Positions 7,635 through 15,585 of a DNA stretch of 24,885 nt are shown piece after piece. How positions within the stretch are numbered: position 1 is the first letter of the stretch; every line of letters starts with the position of its first letter. The position numbers and the translations under genes are program-made. The DNA is from Thiosulfativibrio sp964601165 (lineage in GTDB: Bacteria > Pseudomonadota > Gammaproteobacteria > Thiomicrospirales > Thiomicrospiraceae), in NCBI GenBank assembly GCA_964601165.1, contig CAZRMK010000021.1:1-24885 (forward strand), in the 5' to 3' direction. The notes under the pieces were generated by a model. It made no database searches, was not told the DNA's origin, and saw only the letters and a program-made list of their open reading frames with translations.

Positions 7635-8243
7635 ATGAGTTAAAGCCTGAATGAGATTTTTATGGTTACTGGTTTGTTGTGGTGTTTTTAGCCTCCCTGC
7701 TAAGAAAATACTGTGAAGCTCTTCTAATGCAGTGTCGAAGCGGTTGTTAATTACAATGTAATCAAATTCATCATAATGAGTCATTTCATTTTTAGCGACT
7801 TGCATTCTGCTTTGAATAATTTCTTTACTATCGGTATCGCGAGAGGTTAAACGTTTTTCTAATCCAAGAAGAGATGGGGGAAGGATGAAGATACTAGTTG
7901 CATTAGAAACCAGTTGGCGTACCTGTTGAGCACCTTGCCAATCAATCTCTAAAATAACATCACTGCCGGTTGCAAGTTGAGTTTCTATTGCTGTTTTTGA
8001 AGAACCGTAAAAATTATCAAAAACTTTAGCGTGTTCTAAAAAATCGTTTTGGGTGATTTTGCGTTGAAAGGCTTCAGTCGACACAAAGTGATAGTTCACA
8101 CCTTCTTCTTCACCTTCCCGAGCATTTCGAGTGGTAGTAGAAATAGCGACTTTAATATGGTCGTCTTTTTCAACAAGCTTGCTAATTAATGAGGTTTTAC
8201 CTGCTCCAGAAGGTGCCGAAATAATATATAAAGAACCTTGCAT
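7629..8243 (-). CDS. gmk: Guanylate kinase
   Basis: Gmk phosphorylates GMP to GDP with ATP, feeding GTP and (p)ppGpp pools. The 204-residue protein has a P-loop (SAPSGAGKTSL, residues 9-19), then STTTRNAREGEEEGVNYHFV (the GMP-binding STTTR...G...Y.F motif), FLEHAKVFDNFYG and LEIDWQGAQQVR, all typical. The ATG is preceded by AGGAG. Its stop TAA is the third to fifth nucleotides of a repeat terminus (ACC-TAA-ATT) in R4, so the native 3' end may have been replaced. It heads the minus-strand gmk-waaA-rpoZ-spoT series and diverges from aroK. Confidence 0.97.
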   Translation of the reverse strand: MQGSLYIISAPSGAGKTSLISKLVEKDDHIKVAISTTTRNAREGEEEGVNYHFVSTEAFQRKITQNDFLEHAKVFDNFYGSSKTAIETQLATGSDVILEIDWQGAQQVRQLVSNATSIFILPPSLLGLEKRLTSRDTDSKEIIQSRMQVAKNEMTHYDEFDYIVINNRFDTALEELHSIFLAGRLKTPQQTSNHKNLIQALTHT

Positions 8244-8264
8244 AATAATCTCCTGTCTGTTTTT

Positions 8265-8270
8265 ATTATA
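8265..8270 (-). promoter_or_regulatory. Probable -10 element of gmk
   Basis: TATAAT on the minus strand lies 21 bp upstream of the gmk ATG, followed by AGGAG. The -35 region is not convincing, so this rests on the perfect -10 and its location in the gmk/aroK divergent gap. Confidence 0.4.
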
Positions 8271-8297
8271 ATTCTGTCATTTTAGCATGAGTTAGGG

Positions 8298-8325
8298 GTG
8301 AAATTTTTATCAGTTCCGATACAAT
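8298..8325 (+). promoter_or_regulatory. Candidate aroK promoter giving a leaderless transcript
   Basis: GTGAAA (8298-8303), a 16-bp spacer and TACAAT (8320-8325). The aroK ATG begins 7 nt after the -10, exactly where transcription would be expected to start, and no Shine-Dalgarno lies between. The -35 match is modest. Confidence 0.4.
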
Positions 8326-8332
8326 ATGCACC

Positions 8333-8857
8333 ATGTTGAAAAAAAGTATATTTTTAATTGGCCCAATGGGGGCTGGTAAATCGACCATAGGTAGAATATT
8401 AGCAGAAAAATTAGGTTATCAATTTATGGATAGTGATCATGAAATTGAATCTAAAACTGGTGCGACGATTCCAATGATTTTCGATATTGAAGGCGAAGAA
8501 GGCTTTCGCCTGCGTGAATCTCAAGCCATAGATGAGTTAACGATGAATCAAGAAATGGTATTAGCAACTGGTGGAGGTGCGGTGCTTAACGCTGATAATC
8601 GTAAACATCTTCGATCTAGAGGCTTTGTTATTTATTTAAGGTCATCTGTTGATACCTTGGTGAAACGGACTAGAAACGATCGTAACCGTCCTTTGTTACA
8701 GACGGGCAACCCCACTGAAACTTTTAAAAAGATTTTAGATGAAAGGTCTTCCTATTATGAAGAGGTTGCAGATTTAATTGTTGAAACAGAGCAAGCTTCT
8801 GTTCATCGAGTCGTTAGGGAAATTTTAGGGCGGCTAGAAAAAGAGAAGATTATCTGA
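8333..8857 (+). CDS. aroK: Shikimate kinase AroK
   Basis: AroK phosphorylates shikimate to shikimate 3-phosphate in aromatic amino acid synthesis. The 174 residues carry the P-loop GPMGAGKST (10-18), the shikimate-binding DSDHEIE, the FDIEGEEGFRLRE segment, the ATGGGAVL glycine loop and the lid RNRPLL. All are as expected and the length is normal. The start aligns with E. coli AroK but has no ribosome binding site, so translation may be leaderless. aroB follows after an 87-bp gap containing an inverted repeat. Confidence 0.96.
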   Translation: MLKKSIFLIGPMGAGKSTIGRILAEKLGYQFMDSDHEIESKTGATIPMIFDIEGEEGFRLRESQAIDELTMNQEMVLATGGGAVLNADNRKHLRSRGFVIYLRSSVDTLVKRTRNDRNRPLLQTGNPTETFKKILDERSSYYEEVADLIVETEQASVHRVVREILGRLEKEKII

Positions 8858-8865
8858 AGGAAGAA

Positions 8866-8919
8866 CTTAACAACCGCCAATTATTTTTTCTCAGTAAAAT
8901 TCTAATCGCGGTTATTAAG
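8866..8919 (+). other. Inverted repeat between aroK and aroB
   Basis: CTTAACAACCGC (8866-8877) pairs with GCGGTTATTAAG (8908-8919) with one mismatch across a 30-nt loop. No U-run follows, so it does not look like a simple terminator. It could stabilise or separate the aroK and aroB parts of the message. Confidence 0.4.
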
Positions 8920-8944
8920 GTCTCTGGATTTCTGAGGAAAAAAA

Positions 8945-10045
8945 TTGAAAATATTAGCCGTTAAGTTAAAAGACCCAGCAAACGATAGAAGCTATCCTAT
9001 TTTCATTGGCGAAGGATTGTTGAATAAAGCAGAGCTTGTTAAGCCTTATGTAAAAGGAACGCAAGTCTTAATCGTATCCAATACCACGGTTGCTCCTCTT
9101 TATCTGCTACAAACTAAAGCTATGTTTGCTGGGTATGATGTTCAAGAAGTTATTTTGCCTGATGGGGAAGAGTATAAAAATTTAGAGGTATTGAGCCAGA
9201 TTTTTGATGTCGCTATCAAGCATCGTTTTGATAGAAATTGCACTTTTGTTGCTTTGGGTGGCGGAGTTGTTGGTGATATGACTGGCTTTGCTGCCGCTTC
9301 TTATCAACGAGGGGTAAATTTCATTCAAATTCCAACCACTCTTTTATCACAAGTGGACTCTTCTGTTGGCGGTAAAACTGGCGTTAATCATGCTCTAGGT
9401 AAAAATATGATTGGGGCTTTTCATCAACCAGAATGTGTCGTCATAGATATTGAAACCTTAAATACCCTCGAAGAACGCCAGCTTTCATCAGGTTTGGCAG
9501 AAGTTATCAAGTATGGCTTGATTGTAGATATAGCATTTTTCGAGTGGCTGGAACAAAATTTATTAGGCTTGGTCAAAAGAGATCCAAAATTATTAATGCA
9601 AGCGATTGAACGCTCTTGTCAGTGTAAGGCCGATATTGTTGCTCAAGATGAAAAAGAGACCGGTAAGCGCGCTTTGTTAAATTTAGGTCATACTTTTGGA
9701 CACGCTATTGAAGCAGGCATGGGTTATGGAAATTGGTTGCACGGTGAAGGGGTCAGTGCAGGGGCGATGCAAGCGATTTACCTATCCTCATTATTAGGCA
9801 ATTTAACTCCTGTTGATGTAGAGCGGGTAAAATCCGTATTTGAGCTGGCAAATTTACCAGTATTCCCGCCTTCAATTGTAGAAATGCCGAGCCAAAAATA
9901 TTTAGATTTAATGGCAGGTGATAAAAAAGTACGAGCAGGTATGATTCGTTTAGTGCTTTTAAAAGCTATTGGCGAGGCTTATGTAACAGGGGATTATCCC
10001 GTAGATTTATTGCAACAAACTTTAAAAGATTGGCGTAAAATTTAA
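8945..10045 (+). CDS. aroB: 3-dehydroquinate synthase AroB
   Basis: AroB converts DAHP to 3-dehydroquinate, the second step of the shikimate pathway, using NAD and a divalent metal. The 366 residues show the NAD/substrate motifs ALGGGVVGDMTGFAAASYQR, IPTTLLSQVDSSVGGKTG and the metal-binding NLGHTFGHAIE and WLHGEGV. The start is TTG: a GAGG sequence lies 9 nt upstream and the following residues (KILAVKL) fit the family N-terminus, with no ATG nearby. The stop overlaps the next gene's ATG (TAATG), implying translational coupling to the mutarotase. Confidence 0.97.
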   Translation: MKILAVKLKDPANDRSYPIFIGEGLLNKAELVKPYVKGTQVLIVSNTTVAPLYLLQTKAMFAGYDVQEVILPDGEEYKNLEVLSQIFDVAIKHRFDRNCTFVALGGGVVGDMTGFAAASYQRGVNFIQIPTTLLSQVDSSVGGKTGVNHALGKNMIGAFHQPECVVIDIETLNTLEERQLSSGLAEVIKYGLIVDIAFFEWLEQNLLGLVKRDPKLLMQAIERSCQCKADIVAQDEKETGKRALLNLGHTFGHAIEAGMGYGNWLHGEGVSAGAMQAIYLSSLLGNLTPVDVERVKSVFELANLPVFPPSIVEMPSQKYLDLMAGDKKVRAGMIRLVLLKAIGEAYVTGDYPVDLLQQTLKDWRKI

Positions 10046-10944
10046 TGATAATTGAATCTTTAAGAACACAGTTTAAGGCAAAATCCGTTAGCTTTAGTCA
10101 GCAAGATAATTTAGTAATAATTGCAGTTAATAATCGTTTTGCTGATGCCACAATAACTACTCATGGGGCTTGTGTCTTGAGCTTTATTCCCAAATGGCAA
10201 AAAGATATTTTGTGGGTAAGTCCTGCTACATCCTATGATGGAAAAAGCCCTGTTCGTGGAGGAATTCCCATTTGCTGGCCTTGGTTTGGCAAGCATCCGC
10301 TAGATTCTGCTTTACCTGCTCACGGTTTTGTTAGAAATAGGGTTTGGGTATTGGATCAAGTTTTAGAGCTTGATTCAGGAGAAACTGAATTAGTTTTTAA
10401 TTTAGATTCGACAGATGAAACTTTAGCTATGTGGCCATATCAATTTCATCTACAGCTTAAAGTTAATGTGGGTCGTGAATTGGTGGTTTCATTAACAACT
10501 GTTAATCTTAATCATAGTCCTGTAGAAATTACCGAAGCATTTCATAGTTATTTTAAGGTGGCAGATGCTCGCGATTTATTGATTGGTGGGCTAGAAAATA
10601 CTCTTCATCTAGATAAGCTAACGGACGTTGAGGATGAGCAACAAGCAGAGTCTATAATTTTAAATCCACCAATGGATTCGGTATATTTAAATCATATTGC
10701 TGATGTAAAGATAAAAGATGAAGGTAATCAAAGAACGCTTGTAGTTAAAAAAACTCAGGCTAAAAGTTGTGTTATTTGGAATCCTGGAGTTGAAATAGTA
10801 AAAGGCTTTGAAGATATTCCTAATAATAGTTGGCCAAAATTTGTATGTGTTGAAGCGGGTAATGTTTTAGACAATCGCGTCACCATCGCCAGTGGTGAAA
10901 AGCATATTATGACGATGGTGTTGTCGAGTGAAACTAGAGCCTAA
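10045..10944 (+). CDS. D-hexose-6-phosphate mutarotase (YeaD-like)
   Basis: A 299-residue member of the galactose mutarotase-like beta-sandwich fold, YeaD type, predicted to interconvert alpha and beta anomers of glucose 6-phosphate or related sugars. Recognisable parts are THGACVLSF, SPVRGGIPICWPWFGKHP, the catalytic-region HGFVRNRVW, EAFHSYFKV with the conserved His, and VCVEAGNV near the end. It is coupled to aroB by a 1-nt stop/start overlap; the pairing looks like shared expression with no pathway link. The stop TAA (10942-10944) and the last base pairs come from palindromic repeat R5, so the original C-terminus may have been a little different. Confidence 0.88.
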   Translation: MIIESLRTQFKAKSVSFSQQDNLVIIAVNNRFADATITTHGACVLSFIPKWQKDILWVSPATSYDGKSPVRGGIPICWPWFGKHPLDSALPAHGFVRNRVWVLDQVLELDSGETELVFNLDSTDETLAMWPYQFHLQLKVNVGRELVVSLTTVNLNHSPVEITEAFHSYFKVADARDLLIGGLENTLHLDKLTDVEDEQQAESIILNPPMDSVYLNHIADVKIKDEGNQRTLVVKKTQAKSCVIWNPGVEIVKGFEDIPNNSWPKFVCVEAGNVLDNRVTIASGEKHIMTMVLSSETRA

Positions 10945-10996
10945 ATCTTGCAAGTGCTCGCACGCATATAGCACAGGCTATTGATTTTATTTAGGT
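10939..10996. repeat. Palindromic repeat, internally deleted copy R5
   Basis: GCCTAAATCTTGCAAGTG and the following CGCATATAGCACAGGCTATTGATT match one arm. The sequence then jumps to the opposite terminus ATTTAGGT at 10989-10996, giving a 58-bp element in place of 163 bp. It lies between the convergent mutarotase and rpoH genes and provides the TAA of both. Confidence 0.75.
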
Positions 10997-11854
10997 CATA
11001 TTTGGAATGAAATGAGCCTTAAGTGTTTTTAATGCCTGTTGCTCTACTTGACGAATTCGCTCCATTGATACACCATATTTTTTAGATAAGGCTTTTAAAC
11101 CCACCTTATCATCTGTTAGCCAACGTAATTGAATAATATCTCGACTTCTCTCATCTAGCTCATTTAAAGCTTTTTGCATTAAACGTTTTTCATAATCCAT
11201 TTGACTGCTTTGAACTAAAGCTGTTTCAGGGTCTGGCTCTTGGCTGATTAGCACAGGATAGCTGTACTTTCCTTCTTCACTATCTTCATCTGAGATGTCA
11301 ACTGGCATATCTTTACCATATAAACGCATCTCCATCTCAAGAACGTCCTTTTTAGTGACACCAAGATCATCAGCTACACGTTGAGCATCCTTATCACCAA
11401 ACCACTCTAATTTCTTTTTACTACTGCGTAATTTAAAGAATAGCTTGCGCTGTGCTTTAGTTGTTGCGGTTTTTACAATACGCCAGTTTTTAATCACATA
11501 TTCGTTAATTTCAGCACGAACCCAGTGTACGGCAAAAGTCATCAAGCGAACATTCTCTTCTGGATTAAAACGTTTAACCGCTTTCATTAAACCAATATTA
11601 CCTTCCTGAATAAGATCGGCGAGAGGTAGTCCATAGCCCTTGTAGCTACGTGCAATGGGAACAACATAACGCAAAGAAGCTAAAATGAGTTGGCGTGCTG
11701 CTTCTAAATCTTCTTGATAATAAAGTCTTTCAGCAACTTCTCGTTCTTCTTTAGCACTTAGTTTGTTAAGTGTTTGAATAGTATGCAAATAAGTTTCTAA
11801 ATTTTGCCCTGGCGTTAAATTATTAATAACGGGAATAAGCTGATTTTCCATCAT
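10991..11854 (-). CDS. rpoH: RNA polymerase heat-shock sigma factor RpoH (sigma-32)
   Basis: RpoH directs RNA polymerase to heat-shock promoters. The 287 residues include region 2 (ADLIQEGNIGLMKAVKRF, RLMTFAVHWVRAEINEYV), the RpoH box QRKLFFKLR near residue 135, which separates it from RpoD and RpoS, and region 4 (LDERSRDIIQLRWL, LKALSKKYGVSMERIRQVEQ). Two adjacent ATGs open the gene; CAGGAGCG sits 7 nt before the first, so I start there. The stop TAA belongs to repeat R5. RpoH probably controls cbpA in this window, but no clear sigma-32 promoter is visible there. The 253-bp upstream gap holds a promoter and the fliS terminator. Confidence 0.96.
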   Translation of the reverse strand: MMENQLIPVINNLTPGQNLETYLHTIQTLNKLSAKEEREVAERLYYQEDLEAARQLILASLRYVVPIARSYKGYGLPLADLIQEGNIGLMKAVKRFNPEENVRLMTFAVHWVRAEINEYVIKNWRIVKTATTKAQRKLFFKLRSSKKKLEWFGDKDAQRVADDLGVTKKDVLEMEMRLYGKDMPVDISDEDSEEGKYSYPVLISQEPDPETALVQSSQMDYEKRLMQKALNELDERSRDIIQLRWLTDDKVGLKALSKKYGVSMERIRQVEQQALKTLKAHFIPNMT

Positions 11855-11885
11855 AAACGCTCCTGTATATGAACTTACATAATTG

Positions 11886-11894
11886 ATTATAGCA
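11886..11894 (-). promoter_or_regulatory. Extended -10 promoter element of rpoH
   Basis: TGCTATAAT on the minus strand is a perfect extended -10 (TGnTATAAT), about 30 bp upstream of the rpoH start. The -35 is poor, which is tolerated by extended -10 promoters. Confidence 0.5.
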
Positions 11895-12020
11895 CCTAAT
11901 TTAAGTATTTTGATAATTTTACTAGATGATTAAGAGTTTCTTAAAAGTATACTTATGCAAGTGATTTCTTGAAATTTTGTGAGGGTGTTTTGTGAAGTTT
12001 TTAGCAGTATTTAGGTAATA

Positions 12021-12048
12021 GAAAAAGGCAAGTATTGAATATACTTGC
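12021..12048 (-). terminator. Rho-independent terminator after fliS
   Basis: On the minus strand GCAAGTAT-ATTCA-ATACTTGC forms an 8-bp hairpin followed by CTTTTTC. It lies 60 bp past the fliS stop and isolates rpoH from fliS transcription. Confidence 0.6.
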
Positions 12049-12107
12049 TTATAAAGAAGGTGAAGTCTAGCGGAATTTAATCATCTTTTAATGCAAAGAT
12101 GCACTTT

Positions 12108-12539
12108 CTAAGCATCAGTATTAATCTGACCAGTTTTTTCCATCATTTCTAACCAAGAATCACGTAGTTCAGTTAAGATTTCTATGGCATTGTCGAGGTA
12201 GAAAGAGTCTTTTTCAAAAACAGCCTCTTGAATAGCTTTATCTGCATAGCGATAAAGTTCTTCTAGGTCATGAGCCAAAGGGGTTTCTTTGGTAAATAAG
12301 AGACGGTCTCTTAGGGCGTCAAGAATGGTTGTCATGCGTCCTAAATGAAAACCTTTTTCGACCAAGGCTTGGCTTTGATGGCAAACTTTAGCTAAATTAC
12401 CTTTATCTACCACGCCTTGCAGTAAAAGCATGATGGTTTTTGGGCTGTCGGCTAATTGTTTTTCAAATTCTGGATTACTGTGGTAGTCTTGAAGGAGAGG
12501 TGCTTTAACTTCTGTTATTTCTGGTTGATTTGTTGGCAT
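12108..12539 (-). CDS. FliS-like flagellar export chaperone
   Basis: FliS binds the C-terminus of flagellin in the cytosol and prevents premature polymerisation. The 143-residue, mostly helical protein has the family pattern: LADSPKTIMLLLQGVVDKG (usual '.SP..LI.MLY.G'), then ILDALRDRLLF, LAHDLEELYRYADKAI (usual 'L..LY.Y....L..A') and AIEILTELRDSW ('LR..W'). It is diverged, with LLLQG for the usual MLYDG. I chose the second ATG (12539) because AAGGA sits 8 nt upstream; the first ATG (12548) touches the Shine-Dalgarno. No other flagellar gene is in the window, so it is an orphan. A diverged helical protein of other function is possible. Confidence 0.6.
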   Translation of the reverse strand: MPTNQPEITEVKAPLLQDYHSNPEFEKQLADSPKTIMLLLQGVVDKGNLAKVCHQSQALVEKGFHLGRMTTILDALRDRLLFTKETPLAHDLEELYRYADKAIQEAVFEKDSFYLDNAIEILTELRDSWLEMMEKTGQINTDA

Positions 12540-12587
12540 GATAAACATCCTTTTAAAAATTTAATTAAAATTCTTTACTTATTAGAA

Positions 12588-12616
12588 TGTATAGCAGTAG
12601 GCATGCCAGTTTTGAA
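12588..12616 (-). promoter_or_regulatory. Sigma-70-type promoter of the fliS-like gene
   Basis: On the minus strand TTCAAA (12616-12611), a 17-bp spacer ending TGC, and TATACA (12593-12588), so it also has an extended -10. It has no resemblance to a sigma-28 flagellar promoter. It lies about 50 bp upstream of the start. Confidence 0.45.
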
Positions 12617-12683
12617 GTTGTTTTTTTGACTATAAAGATGAGGTCTTTGAATGGGGTTTGAAGTGTAGGAAAACAGGAGTAAG

Positions 12684-12718
12684 CACGGCTTAAAAGTAAT
12701 TTTAAAATTTAAGCCGTG
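12684..12718 (-). terminator. Hairpin at the end of the hisC-pgm-purT operon
   Basis: CACGGCTTAAA (12684-12694) and TTTAAGCCGTG (12708-12718) form a perfect 11-bp stem with a 13-nt A/T loop. It begins 8 bp after the purT stop. No strong U-run follows on the minus strand, so it may be a weak terminator or an mRNA 3'-end stabiliser. Confidence 0.5.
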
Positions 12719-12725
12719 TATTCGT

Positions 12726-13916
12726 TTAGAAAGAAATAGCCACTTTTTTGACAACACGGTTGGCTTTTTCGATGGCTTTTTCGATAGTTTCATCTCTAGC
12801 TAATGCTACGCCCATTCTTCTTTGACCAGCAATTTCAGGTTTACCAAATAAACGAATTTGGGTGTCTGCTTCGCTGAGAGCAGCACTTAAATTAGTGAAT
12901 TTAACTTGTTTTGATTGACCCGTTGGTAAAATAACGCTTGAAGCACAATAACCATGCTGAACAATATTTGGAATGGGTAGGCCAATAATCGCTCTTAGGT
13001 GCAGTGCAAATTCTGATAAATCTTGGGAGATAAGGGTAACCATTCCCGTATCATGTGGGCGAGGAGAAACTTCACTGAAGATAACTTCATCATTTTTTAT
13101 AAACAATTCAACCCCAAACAGTCCTCTGCCAGTATCACCACATAAAGCATCAACAATTTTAGTTGCCATTTCTTGTGCCGCTTTAAGAGCGGCATGGCTC
13201 ATTGGGTGTGGTTGCCAAGACTGGCGGTAGTCGCCATCTGCTTGGTGGTGTCCAATGGGGGCACAAAAACTGGTGCCATTAATATGGCGAATGGTCAGCA
13301 GAGTTATTTCATAATCAAATTCAATGAAACCCTCAATAATTACTTTTCCCTTGCCTGCACGTCCGCCTTCTTGTGCATAATCCCACGCAGTTTGAATATC
13401 TTTAGTCGATTTAATGACACTTTGCCCTTTGCCTGATGAGCTCATAATCGGCTTAATTACACAGGGCATGCCTATGCGATGTACGCTAGCTTCAAACTCC
13501 AAAAAAGTGTCTGCAAATTCGTAAGAGGAAGTTTTGCAATTGAGCTCTTCGGCGGCTAAACGTCGAATGCCTTCACGGTTCATGGTTAGCTGTGTTGCTT
13601 TTGCCGTGGGTACAATATTAAAGCCTTCGGTTTCGAGTTCAGATAGAGTTTCGGTTGCAATGGCTTCAATTTCAGGCACGATAAAGTCAGGGTTTTCTTT
13701 TTTAATAACGGCTCGTAAGGCATCACCATCAAGCATGTTTAACGTATAGCTTCTGTCGGCAACTTGCATGGCAGGAGCATTATCATAGCGGTCGCAAGCA
13801 ATGACTTCTAATCCTAATCTTTGTGCCTCAATGGCAACTTCTTTGCCTAGTTCTCCTGCACCACATAATAGAATTTTGGTAGCAGTTGTTGAAAATGGTG
13901 TGCCTATATTTGTCAT
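12726..13916 (-). CDS. purT: Formate-dependent phosphoribosylglycinamide formyltransferase PurT
   Basis: PurT makes formyl-GAR from GAR, formate and ATP in purine synthesis, independent of formyl-tetrahydrofolate. The 396 residues are a complete ATP-grasp enzyme: N-terminal ILLCGAGELGKEVAIEAQRL, then VPEIEAIATETL, NREGIRRLAAEEL, the ATP-grasp loop PCVIKPIMSSSGKGQSV and the metal-binding GLFGVELFIKNDEVIFSEVSPRPHDTG. It is the third gene of a minus-strand operon, starting 20 bp after pgm. The end of the operon is marked by a strong hairpin. Confidence 0.97.
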   Translation of the reverse strand: MTNIGTPFSTTATKILLCGAGELGKEVAIEAQRLGLEVIACDRYDNAPAMQVADRSYTLNMLDGDALRAVIKKENPDFIVPEIEAIATETLSELETEGFNIVPTAKATQLTMNREGIRRLAAEELNCKTSSYEFADTFLEFEASVHRIGMPCVIKPIMSSSGKGQSVIKSTKDIQTAWDYAQEGGRAGKGKVIIEGFIEFDYEITLLTIRHINGTSFCAPIGHHQADGDYRQSWQPHPMSHAALKAAQEMATKIVDALCGDTGRGLFGVELFIKNDEVIFSEVSPRPHDTGMVTLISQDLSEFALHLRAIIGLPIPNIVQHGYCASSVILPTGQSKQVKFTNLSAALSEADTQIRLFGKPEIAGQRRMGVALARDETIEKAIEKANRVVKKVAISF

Positions 13917-13936
13917 AGTTTGCTCTCAAAGTGAGT

Positions 13937-15583
13937 TTATAGGGGGCTTAAAGCTTTCGTTACAATATTTTTAGCTTCTTTTATAATGAGATTAAGGTGT
14001 TCTTCATTTTTAAAGCTTTCAGCGTATATTTTATAAATATTTTCCGTGCCTGATGGGCGGGCGGCGAACCAGCCGTTTTCGGTGGTAATTTTTAGCCCGC
14101 CTATAGCAGCGCCATTGCTAGGAGCGTGAGTTAGTTTAGCAGTAATTTTTTCGCCAGCTAAAGAATCCGTGGTTATCATATCTACTGATAGGTTGCTTAA
14201 AATAGCTTTTTCTTCTCGGTTAGCAGGGGCATCAATTCGGCGATAGACTGGGTTGCCAAATTTTTGGGTGAGAGCTTGATAAATCTCACCAGGATCTTTT
14301 CCTGTTACAGCAGTGATTTCAGCCGCTAATAGGTTCATGATAATCCCGTCTTTATCAGTGCTCCACGTGGAACCATCTAGGCGTAAGAAAGACGCTCCAG
14401 CGGACTCTTCCCCACCAAAAGCCAGTTCGCCAGAGACAAGACCGTCAACAAACCACTTAAAGCCAACGGGGACTTCAGATAAGTTTTTATCTAACGATTC
14501 AACCACCCGATCTATCATGGAGCTAGAAACAAGGGTTTTACCAATTTTAACCTCATTAGACCACTGTGGACGATGGGTGAGCAAATATTGAATCGCTACA
14601 GCAAGATAGTGGTTTGGGTTGAGAAGCCCTGATGACTTAGTGACAATGCCGTGACGATCTGCATCTGGGTCATTGCCAAAAGCAAGGTCATAATGGTCTT
14701 TTAAGTTAATTAAATTCGCCATGGCGAAAGGTGAGGAACAGTCCATGCGAATTTTGCCATCTTTATCAACCGGCATAAAAGAGAAGGTTGGGTCAACAGC
14801 AGTATTTACTATGTCTAAATCTAGTTGGTAATAATCGGCAATGGGTTGCCAAAAATCAATCGCTGCTCCGCCTAAAGGATCAATGGCTAGCTTTAATCCT
14901 GCTTCTTTAATAGCCTGCATGTTAATCACATTTTCTAGGTCTTTTACATAGGGCATAATGAGGTCTTGTGTGGTGATATAACCCGAAACCATCGCTTCTG
15001 CCAGAGGTAAAATATCGACACTTTCCATGCCGTCTAGAATCATTTCATTAGCACGATTTTGAATAATAGTAGTGGCATCTGAATCGGCAGGACCTCCATT
15101 TGGAGGATTATATTTGAAACCACCATCTTGAGGTGGATTATGGGAGGGTGTGATTATGATACCATCGGCGAGATCTTGAGTACGACCTTGGTTGTATGTC
15201 AAAATAGCGTGAGAAATAACCGGAGTGGGAGTGTAACGACCATTTCCTTGAATAATGACATTGATATTATTGCCAGCAAAGACTTCAATGGTGGTTGCAT
15301 GAGCCGCTTCTGACAATGCATGAGTATCCATACCGATAAAGACTGGCCCGGTAATGTTTTGACTGTGACGATATTCTATAATGGCTTGCACGATGGAAGC
15401 AATATGATTTTCGTTAAAAGCAGTATTGCTAGAGCATCCCCTATGCCCAGATGTACCAAAAGAGACCGCTTGTTCTGGATTGGTTGGATCTGGCATTAAG
15501 CAATAATAGTCGGTCATGAGCTTAGGAATGTTTTCTAGTAGTTCTTGTGGGGCAGGTTTACCTGCATAAGGAGAGATTGACAT
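13937..15583 (-). CDS. pgm: Phosphoglucomutase, alpha-D-glucose-specific
   Basis: Pgm interconverts glucose 1-phosphate and glucose 6-phosphate, linking glycogen and nucleotide-sugar synthesis to glycolysis. The protein follows E. coli Pgm closely: N-terminal SPYAGKPAPQELL, VSFGTSGHRG, the phosphoserine loop IIITPSHNPPQDGG, the metal loop GNDPDADRHGIV, sugar-binding FGGEESAGAS and the phosphate-binding ARPSGTENIYKIY. I start at the ATG at 15583, 30 nt inside a longer open frame, because it matches E. coli's N-terminus and has AGGA upstream within the hisC 3' end. The gap from hisC is 2 bp. Confidence 0.97.
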   Translation of the reverse strand: MSISPYAGKPAPQELLENIPKLMTDYYCLMPDPTNPEQAVSFGTSGHRGCSSNTAFNENHIASIVQAIIEYRHSQNITGPVFIGMDTHALSEAAHATTIEVFAGNNINVIIQGNGRYTPTPVISHAILTYNQGRTQDLADGIIITPSHNPPQDGGFKYNPPNGGPADSDATTIIQNRANEMILDGMESVDILPLAEAMVSGYITTQDLIMPYVKDLENVINMQAIKEAGLKLAIDPLGGAAIDFWQPIADYYQLDLDIVNTAVDPTFSFMPVDKDGKIRMDCSSPFAMANLINLKDHYDLAFGNDPDADRHGIVTKSSGLLNPNHYLAVAIQYLLTHRPQWSNEVKIGKTLVSSSMIDRVVESLDKNLSEVPVGFKWFVDGLVSGELAFGGEESAGASFLRLDGSTWSTDKDGIIMNLLAAEITAVTGKDPGEIYQALTQKFGNPVYRRIDAPANREEKAILSNLSVDMITTDSLAGEKITAKLTHAPSNGAAIGGLKITTENGWFAARPSGTENIYKIYAESFKNEEHLNLIIKEAKNIVTKALSPL

Positions 15584-15585
15584 GA

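Noticed and set aside
12575..12793. A 72-codon minus-strand open frame across the purT 3' end and downstream gap.
   Set aside because: It overlaps purT in another frame, crosses the 3' hairpin and resembles nothing recognisable.
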